A DNA stretch of 64,000 nt from Emydura subglobosa (taxonomy: Eukaryota > Chordata > Testudines > Chelidae): assembly GCA_007922225.1 (NCBI GenBank), contig ML679966.1, positions 38,345,943 to 38,409,942 on the forward strand, written 5' to 3'. This document shows, in pieces, positions 55,654-64,000 of the stretch. How positions within the stretch are numbered: position 1 is the first letter of the stretch; each line of letters begins with the position of its first letter. The notes beneath the pieces were generated by a model. It was not told the origin of the DNA, did no database searches, and saw only the letters and a program-made list of their open reading frames with translations. The translations under genes and the position numbers were made by a program.

Positions 55654-56268
55654 GCGTTATTACACTGACATAACTCCACCTCCACGAGAGACGTAGGGCT
55701 TATGTTGGTGTAGTTAGGGTGACATACTGTCTGTGTCAATGCTGTGTTACTTACATTGGCTGTGGGCCGTCATGTCAATTTCATGGGAAGCCTGGAGAGT
55801 TGGGTGGCTTCTCCCTGCTCCTGGCTGGGAACCAGGGTGAGAAGCCTGGGTGGTTTCTCCTCGCTCTTCATAGGAATGGGAAGATGAGAAGCTCCAAATG
55901 GCCCCGCACCCTCCTGCTCCCTACCAGGGTCCAGGCAGATGTAAAATTGACAAGGCTGCTCAGGAAGCAAGAAGCCCTGGGTGGCTTCCCCACTGCTCCT
56001 GGCAGGGAATGGGGAGGAGGGAAGTCAGCCCACTAGGGGTCTGTGGAGCAGGTGGACTCCTGGAAGGGAGTTGCCAGTGGAGCTAAGAGACCGGGCTTTC
56101 AGCTCCCCACATTGCCCCTCTTAGGTCGGTGGAAGTGCGCCTGGTGAGGACTTGTACCACCAACCCAAAGAAGGTAGTGTGGACATGCGCCATCAGAGGC
56201 ATTACTGCTGTGGCTGTAAGTCAACTTAATATAGGTCGATTTACATTTCTCTTGTAAACATACCCTAA
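55654..56268. mobile_element. Turtle-type non-autonomous DNA transposon with internal GC-rich repeats
   Basis: The left part, 'cattatgttg'-like with 'cataactccacctccacgag' and 'gacgtagggcttatgttggt', and the right end, 'gtcaacttaatataggtcg' then 'taaacataccctaac', match from memory an inverted-repeat element of turtles. Its core is GC-rich. A ~50-base unit containing 'gggtggcttctccctgctcc' recurs imperfectly at about 55800, 55850 and 55978. The overlapping frames at 55719-56086 on both strands fall in this GC-rich core and are not genes. Confidence 0.6.
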
Positions 56269-59200
56269 CTGATGTATTATTCTCATCACCACATACAAGG
56301 AAAAGTCTCTGGATATGGAAATTCCATGACACATCACCTCTCCTCACCAGGAGTCCAAAATATTTTGGTTTTCAAATGGCCAAAGCTTCAAAATTTTCTG
56401 TGGAGAAAAATAAGTAGTTTTCCAACCAGCTTTTTTAACTTCCTTTTAAGGGAAAGACCTTCATTTAAATGGTTTTATTCTCTGCTGATCTAGGATTAGG
56501 AAAAAGACCTGAGTTGGAAGGAGTAGAGAAAGCTTTTTAAGGTTATTAAGCTGTGGTATGCAGCAGTCTGTTTTGTAGCTGTGATTTAGGATTGATATAA
56601 ATCATGTAACATTACCATCACGTAACAATTCAGTAATAATTATGGCAGACCAAGCTGGAAGTAAGAATATTTGGATTGGTTAAGATTTCTGAAGGGAGGT
56701 TTATTTGGATGCTGTGCACTATGAAAATCACACCCATCAGCTGAAGCTGCTATTCAGTACTTTAAATTTAATCTTTTAGTTACAAAGGGCAAAGTTCTCT
56801 ACAACATGCTTTTTAGCACTCTACAGAGGCACTTCTGTGCCCCAGAAGAAGTGAAAATTGTCTTATTATAGTCAACCATACTGTCATGCCTTATTGTTTA
56901 ATTAGGCATAATGATATTTGGTCCTGCAAGTCAATTGTCCAGGAGCTACTGTGCTGAATAGGGTTTGACACATAATTGCTCTCCGGCCCTTTCTACCAGC
57001 ATATTCTGGTAGATCATATTTTAATTGCAATTTTCATGAAGACAATTTGTCAGAGAACCAAGAAGTTCTTCCAAAACAGCATAAAATTAATGTTTAATTG
57101 ACAAACATGATAACTGTGTTTGAAGATTTCATTCCCTCTGCTTTTATCTCCTCCTCCCCTTCTTCCTCTCCATCTCTCCTGCCCAGTTCCCTCCTTTTCT
57201 GCTCTCCAGGGCTTATTTTCTCCGTAAGAGAGCACTAATGAAAGGCAATATGGCAATACATCAGTCAAGAATCACAATGACAATCTTTCCAATAGACAGC
57301 TGCGTATCAGCAGACAGAAATTTGGAGTCTATGTTGAGCTACACAGGGCATTTAACACACTACAGCACACAACCGGAGTTATGAATACTATCATAGAGAT
57401 GGTTCCAGGGCTGGCCCTGCACAAAAAACACTCATGAAGGTGACAATCAACCCCCTTTTTAAAAACTTTATTTCAAGAAAGGTGATTTCAGTTTAAAAGT
57501 GAATGTGTAGAGGATGATGGGAAGGGGGGCAAGCACTAAATATAAATACAAAACTAGGTGTAAAAAAAGTAGAGAACCTAGGCCTAACACCCAAACCATA
57601 CATGTCATTGACGAATAAGTTTTTTTTTGCGGTGAGCATGTGAAGTATTTTGTTAATGGTCAACAAATATACCAAGTATTTTAAATTAATTACAAGGGGA
57701 GTTTCAGTCTAATAATGACTGCAGAATCTGGCACCAATGACCATATTATGGCATTTAAAGAAACAGTCTTCAACATACAACTCAAACATCTGGCGCTTCT
57801 CTGATCCCCAGATTATTGGTAAATTTTAATCCCAGACAGACATTTTATTCAAAACTGGACTTCGTACATTGATAGAATCAAGCTAATTTTGCAGTTGAAA
57901 ACTTGGGAGCCCTTTTTCTATAAGTATGAACTGAGATGCACTATATTTCATAAAAGGACCCATTACTGAATATACACAGTACAGAAGGCAGCATTCTTTT
58001 TCAAGACAAATGGTTAACTAGTGCAAAATAGGAAAATCTGATCAGCGCCAGTGCTCTGAAAGGTAAAAAACAAACAGGTTGGTATGGAACTGGGCATCAT
58101 AGGTCTTTGGGGCAAAAGGGTACAGGACTGATCTAAGAGGCAAATGTAAGGGATCACCTTTCTTCTAACAGGAAATAAACAACAAGCCATTCATCTCTTG
58201 TGTGAAATATATAGAGCTGTCCAATCCTCAAATTGTACACTTTGAGAATCACTGGAAAAGCTTTGACTTAAAAGGAACTAGAAAAATCTATCCATTCACT
58301 GCTCTTGCAACCCATAGCAAGCTTTTAAAATATAGAATATATGTGATTATATATAAAGGTCATATTTTATGGTACAGCCCTCGTTCTCTGTCCTAAGTCC
58401 AAAAGTCTGCATTATATATTTATTCACACATGCACACTCACACGCTCCCTCCCTCTGCCAGTGGTGCTCACATCTGTAAATTAAGCTAAATCTAAAACTG
58501 AATTTACCTAAAATACATTCAGTAATGAGAGGAGGCACTTATTTATTCTACCCTTATTTTAAGTGCAAGGGTGCCTGTAGTCCAGGATAGACAGTCTTCT
58601 ATGTGTGCTGTTTGAAATCTAAATAAATATCTGGAGATCTGATTATATTTTGGATGTGGCTTAAATTCAGTGGTTTCTGATTGTTTTGGACATAGGCTTG
58701 CATGATCGGCAGTATAGATGTTTGATATTACATTATACTAAAAGAATCTAGTAGGACTATAAGGAAAACATTCAGGAATTCATATATGCGGAACATCACA
58801 GGATTGTTCAGATGAAGACTTACAAAGAGAAGTCATAAGAGTAAAAGAGCCAGTAATGAGAGTGATACCTTGCTGTATAAGAAAAAACAAAAATAATGGA
58901 AGAGACACCAAATTCACTGAGATTTAAAGTGCAACCCTACTCTGAAATATGCTATAACCAGGACACTGTTGGGTTCTGTGCTTATTGCTTTACAATGATT
59001 TCCAGATGAAATGTGCCCGGTTTACAAGTTTTTTCCCCCTTTTAACTGTTAGTCTGGATAACTCAACCTGGAATGTGGAAGTGAAGTTAGATTGTTTTCT
59101 CCAAACATTAATTGTGCCCAAATCTGGGCTGTAGTCAGCCCTTTTAAGCTGTTCTTGCCACATGCAGAGGCTAGAAAGCAATTCCATGCCCCCATTGGGG

Positions 59201-59374
59201 AATTCTTCAGTGGTTAGTTGAAATTGATCATCAACGTATTACGATAATCAATATGTTTTGCTGGAATTTTTCTGATGAGCTCAGGACAGAAGTTAAGAGA
59301 TATGTAAATCAGAAAACACATGAATAAAAAGTAGTAGGAAATTGCTATGTTCTTTCATCTGGAGCCAAGGACTC
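56269..59374. other. Unique AT-rich non-coding stretch
   Basis: No supported gene. A pyrimidine-rich run at about 57132-57208 is discussed in the findings. Other frames (57050-57268 minus, 58347-58538 minus) are chance. Confidence 0.5.
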
Positions 59375-61845
59375 TTCTGGATTTACTGTGTCAGACTAAC
59401 AATCCATCAAGCCCAGTATCCTATCTTCCAACTCAGATACTTCAGAGAGAATGAACAGAAGATGACAGTTACTGATGGATCTATCCCATCATCCATTCCC
59501 AGCTTCTGGCAGTCAGAGGCTTAGGGAGACCCAGAGCATGGGTTGCATCCCTGACCATTTTGGTTAATAGCCACTAATAGACCTATCCTCCATGAATTAA
59601 TCTAATTCCTTTTGAACCCTGCTATGCCTTCACAACATCCTATGGCAAGAAGTTCCATAGCTCGACTGTATTGTACGAAGTAGCGTTTTCATATGTTTTA
59701 AACCTGCTGACTATTAATTTCATGGGTAACACCTGGTTCTTGTGTTATGTGAAGGGGGCAAAGAACATTTCCTAATTCACTTTCTCCACATCATTCATGA
59801 TTTTGTATAGACTTGTGTCCTCCCCAGTCAACTCTTTTCTGGGCTGAACAGTCCCAATCTTTTTAATCTCCTCATATGGAAGCTTTTCCTTAACCTAACT
59901 CATTTTTATTGACCTTCTCTTCACTTTTTCCAATTCATATATCTTTTTTGAGATGGGACGACCAGATTGCACACAGCATTCAGCATGTGGGTGTACCATG
60001 GATTTATAAAGTGGCATTATGATATTCTGTTTTATAACCTATCCCTTTCATAATGGTTCCTACCATGGTTAGCTTTTTTTATGACTGCTGCAGACTGAGC
60101 AGATGTTTAAGAGAACTATCCACAATTCCTCCAAGATCTCTTTCTTGAGTGTTAACAGCTAATTTAGATCTCATCTTTTTTTTTTTAATATATATATATA
60201 GTTTGATTATGTTTTTCAATATGCATTACTTTGAATTTCGTCTGCCATTTTGTCACCTAGTATTGTGAAATCCCTCTATGAAACACTTCAGTGAGCTTTT
60301 GACTTATCTTGAAAAATTTTCTATCATCTGCAAATTTTGCTCTCTTTGTTTACCCCTCTTTCCAGATAATTTATGAATATACTGAACACTGGTCCCAGTA
60401 CAGATCTTTGGGGTACCTTCTATTTACCTCTTTCTATTGTAAAAATTGACCATTTTCCTACCCTTTTATTCCTGTATTTTAACCATTTACTGATCCATGA
60501 GGGGCCTTCCCACTTATCCAATGACTGTTTACTTCACTTAAGAGCCTTTGGTAAGGGACCATGTCAAAGGCTTTCTGAAAGTCCAAGTACACTGGGTCAC
60601 CCTTGTCCACATATTTGTTGACTTCCTCAAAGAATTCTAATAGATGGGAAATCATGCCTCACCATTTATCAAAGCTGTTTTTACTCTTCTCCAACATATC
60701 ATGTATATGTACATGTCTGATAATGCTGGTATTAATAATCATGGTATTAAAGTTAGGCTTACTGTCCTGTAGTTGCAGAATCATCACTGGGGCCCCCCCC
60801 CCCCTTTTTTTTTAAATCAGTGTTACATTAGCTATATGCCAGTCATCTGGTACAGAGGCTGATTTAAGCGATAGGTTACATATCACAGTTAGTAGTTCTG
60901 CAGTTTCATATTTGAGTTCCTTGAGAACTCTTGGGTGACTAGTATCTGGACCTCATGATATTTAATTATTAATCAGTTTGTTCCAAAATCTCTTATCAAC
61001 ACTTCTGTCTAGGATAGTTCCTTAGATCTGTCACCTAAAAAGAATGGCTCAGGTATGAGAATTTCCCTCATATGCTCTCTAGTGAAGACCGATGAAAATA
61101 ATTCATTTAGGTTCTCCGCAATGGCCTTGTTTTCCTTCAGTGCTCCTTTAGCACCTTGATTGTCTGGTGGCCCCACTGTCCTTTTGGCAGGGTTCCTGCT
61201 TCTGAAGTACTTGCATATTTTTTTAAGGCTGTTGGTTGTGTGTGTCTTTTGCTAGCTGCTCTTCAAATTCTTTCTTGGCCTGCCTAATTATACTTGTACA
61301 CTTGGCAGAGTTTATGTCCCTTCCTATTTTCCTCAGTAGGATTTGACTTCCAATTTTTAAAGGATGCCTTTTTGGATCTACCAACCTCTACTACTCTGCC
61401 GTTTAGCTAGGGTAGTATTTTTTTGGTTCTCTTACTTGTTTGTTTGTTTTGGTTTTGTTTTTTGGTTAATTTGGGACATTCATTTAATTTGAACTTCAAT
61501 TATGGGGCTTTTAAAATGCATCTATGCAGTTTACAGGCATTTCATTTGTGTGAATTTTACTTTAACTAGTTTCCTTATTTTAGTATAGTTCCCCTTTTTG
61601 AACCGTGATGAGTTTCTTTGGTATTCCCCCCTCCACAAGGATGTTAAATGTAATATAATATGGTTGCTATTAGTGAGAGATTCAGCTATATACTTCTTGG
61701 CCCAGATCCTGTTTGCCACTTAGGACTAAATCAAGAAATGCCTCTCCTCTTGCTGGTTCCAGGACTCTCTGCACCAAGCAGCCGTCATTAATGGTATCAA
61801 CATTTTATCTCTGCATCCCGTCTTGAGGTGACATGAATCCAGGTG
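59375..61845 (-). pseudogene. Long CR1 LINE (lineage C), reverse strand, endonuclease end to 3' UTR
   Basis: Read on the minus strand from 61845 down, it starts near the end of the endonuclease domain (complement of 'cccgtcttgaggtgac' and 'cacttaggactaaatcaag'). The linker follows, then the reverse-transcriptase start (complement of 'gaagaccgatgaaaataatt', a worn FASVF block near 61085). Motif A YLDFQKAFD is encoded at 60563-60589 and FADD at 60323-60334. The C-terminal region is the complement of 'atgggacgaccagattgcac' and 'ctttttccaattcatata'. The 3' UTR includes the complement of 'ccattcccagcttctggcag'. This CR1 protein nicks DNA and copies its own RNA. The copy has many stops and frameshifts. 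It belongs to the same lineage as 39046-40470. Confidence 0.9.
60793..60813. repeat. C12-T9 homopolymer junction inside the CR1
   Basis: Twelve C followed directly by nine T replace a shorter stretch of the reverse-transcriptase region. It may be slippage or an assembly artefact. Confidence 0.85.
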
Positions 61846-64000
61846 AGACAAAACTGATTAAAAACTGTAGGCAAATTCTTAATCACATTAACATGTAAAA
61901 CCATTCAAATTGTAAGTGCATGCCCCTCCATTCAGAAAAATCACTGAACCAAGTTGACAGATAAAACATGTGTAATAGCAAGATGTAGGATTAGAGGGGA
62001 AAGCCAAAGAACAATCAGAGCAGGAACACAGGAACAGAGGAAGCTGGTGAAGTAGGGAGGAAATGAGTGGGGGACAAAATAGATACAATCCCTACTCTTA
62101 TTGCCCCACAAGAGACACAGGAAGTATGGTATAATCTGTAAAGCTTTAGTCAGAAGCTAAAATAGTGAAGTTTCTCCTTTCAAATTGGCTTTGGTTTTCA
62201 CACAAAACAAAATTAAAGAAAAAAATGAAAAATATTTTGATTTCACACAAACCTGTCAAAATATTCTTTCCCCCCTCCTGTCAATATTTTTTGCCAAAAT
62301 TGCACCCCTACACAAATAAGGAAGTTGTCCTTCTCATTTAAGGAAAGAGAAAGTTAAGCTGATATCGGACTTCTTACAATCAACCAGATTCACATACAGT
62401 TTTGTATTGAGTAACTGACTCTGCAAGTCCACCATGCATGGAACTCCTACTAAAATAATCCTTTGATGGTGGTTAGTTTTGATCCAGTAACTGTTATTCA
62501 TTTAATGGTTGAGGTGGTAGGCCTAGATAAGTTAAAAGATCCTCCCCTCCAAGGTCTGTTCCAGCTTGAGGAAAAACAACCAAAATATTTTTTTTTAGAG
62601 GAGACACTAAAAATGTCACTTGAAGCTAAATACATTGTGAGCCAGCTCAAATCTGACATCAGAAACATGCTACAAGGGACATGCTAAGAAGTACACAGTA
62701 CATTGTGAACTCATAAAAAGTTTGGTTAGATTCAGGAGAAAAAATATTTTATTATAATTAGTTAAATTAAATCTCGAACGGTTTATGCTAAAATAGAAAC
62801 GGACCAGAATCTTTCCTCTTCTCCTGAGGGAAACTTGATCCAAATATTTTACATTTGAAATTTAATTAAATTTGTCATCAATCTCATGTACCTCTGTATA
62901 TATCTTGTTTCAGATCAAGACTGGAAGCAGAAATTTCAAAATCCTAAGAGTAAATGGGAAGTTCTGATTGTTGAGAACCTGAACTCTGAGAAGTAAACCA
63001 ACGGGAATAGGTGTAATTAAACCCCTGAGAGCCAAATATATATGGTTCAGTTTGTGTAAGCCACATAAACCAACCCCCCAAAGTTTACAAACATATACCC
63101 CAAACATTTTGAGATAAAACCATAAGCTTCCACGATTTGTATTTGGAGGATAAAATGCATAAGTGGAAAGACGACTTTCCATCTCTAGCTCATTCACACA
63201 AGTTTTGTCTTCCCTTTATTTATCACTTCAGCATTATAACTGTACTGAACGATCAGTAGTTCTGTATAAGAAAGTTTCTGGTCTGCTTCATTGCACAATT
63301 CTCACTAACACACACATTTGTATGGTCTCATCAGGAACATTTAGTATGTTTACAACCATTTCCTTTCTCATTCCAGAACCATGTCAGAAGTTTATTCCTA
63401 CACTAATGACACTTGTGAATTACCTGAATGAATTGTTACCAAACAAATGGAAACAGAGTGAAAATTATTAACTTAATTTTAATTAGCTAAACAACTTATG
63501 TCTTCAAAGACTTGCACATTCTGATAATAAATTACCTACTTATTTAGCATGCAATGCAACAATTGTTGGCATTGCAGCTGGGGAAGCACATCTTTCAGTT
63601 ATGCCAGATGGCTCTCAAAGGCCTATCACCTTGTATTTATCACAAGCCAAAAGAAAGCTGTGCTCAGACAAAGAATTCAGAGAATATTCTGTTAACTTTT
63701 GGCTATGATAGTGCTGAAAGGTAAAGGGTCTAATTCATTATATACACTACAATATATGCTCCCACATCAGACATTGAGTTACATTGTAACTTTACAATCT
63801 ACCCAGGGGCGAGGGACAGCATGTAGCTTCATTGCCCCAGGGAGCAGAGGATGAATATTGTGATTCAGTCAGAATTCCTCTCATATCCCTTTTGCTCTGG
63901 GAAGGGAGTACATTTCTCCACACTACATCTTCCCAGCTACCCTGGCAACTTTATATGGGGTGGTCAAGCCAGGGGTTTTTATGCATCACCCTTTTCCACC
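61846..64000. other. Unique AT-rich stretch with one possible AT-rich repeat
   Basis: No supported gene. At about 62185-62315 words such as 'aaaaatgaaaaatattttg' and 'cacacaaacctgtcaaaat' resemble the AT-rich repeat at 31.8 kb. The frames at 62463-62687, 62910-63197 and 63163-63471 have no domain. Confidence 0.45.

Noticed and set aside
55719..56086. Overlapping GC-rich frames on both strands
   Set aside because: They lie in the GC-rich core of an inverted-repeat transposon with imperfect internal repeats.
62463..62687. 74-codon plus frame with a protein-like look (acidic and helical)
   Set aside because: No family recognised and no splice signals I would trust; a frame this short is expected by chance.
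1..64000. Search by eye for CRISPR arrays, tRNA, rRNA and bacterial-type operons
   Set aside because: No regularly spaced identical repeats, no cloverleaf with a clear A and B box pair outside MIR heads, and no ribosome-binding-site-led genes; the content is vertebrate.

Overview
The window looks like gene-poor amniote nuclear DNA, most likely from a turtle. It is AT-rich and CpG-poor. It has no convincing protein-coding exon, tRNA, rRNA or CRISPR array. The open reading frames are short (125 codons or fewer) and are either chance or remnants of transposons. The turtle assignment is an inference. It rests on several CR1 LINE lineages, Penelope-like elements (PLEs) with GIY-YIG endonuclease remnants, MIR-type CORE-SINEs, and a short inverted-repeat element I associate from memory with turtle genomes.

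Layout. Positions 1-8987 are mostly unique AT-rich sequence with one MIR at 5735-5960. A GC-rich LTR-like block follows at 8988-10016. Between 11.2 and 13.1 kb lie a MIR, a possible MITE half and two CR1 tails. A CpG-dense block is at about 14.77-15.02 kb. Between 16.4 and 25.6 kb are four PLE loci, an AT-rich composite repeat, and an old CR1 split by a solo LTR with a 5-bp target duplication. A 1.85-kb CR1 with recognisable reverse-transcriptase motifs is at 26.2-28.1 kb, followed by a hairpin and a second, reverse-strand LTR-like block (28.56-29.14 kb). Positions 29.1-38.6 kb are mostly unique apart from two MIRs and one AT-rich repeat. A nested CR1 pair is at 38.6-40.5 kb, a short CR1 at 41.9-42.3 kb, and a PLE with a perfect 12-bp target duplication at 43.1-43.56 kb. 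A deleted CR1 is at 46.8-48.3 kb, a MITE nested in a MIR at 49.1-49.5 kb, and a CR1 tail at 50.95-51.6 kb. A turtle-type inverted-repeat element is at 55.65-56.27 kb, and a long reverse-strand CR1 lies at 59.4-61.8 kb.

Nothing here works together as a pathway; the interest is in transposon archaeology. The main observations are these. Hammerhead-ribozyme-like cores recur in the PLE termini. Three PLE loci share the same outward-facing inverted-terminus layout. Nested insertions give relative ages and exact boundaries. Three independent CR1 copies have lost reverse-transcriptase motif A or the whole core. I found no evidence of a new cellular system. Family names come from sequence recognition without a database search.
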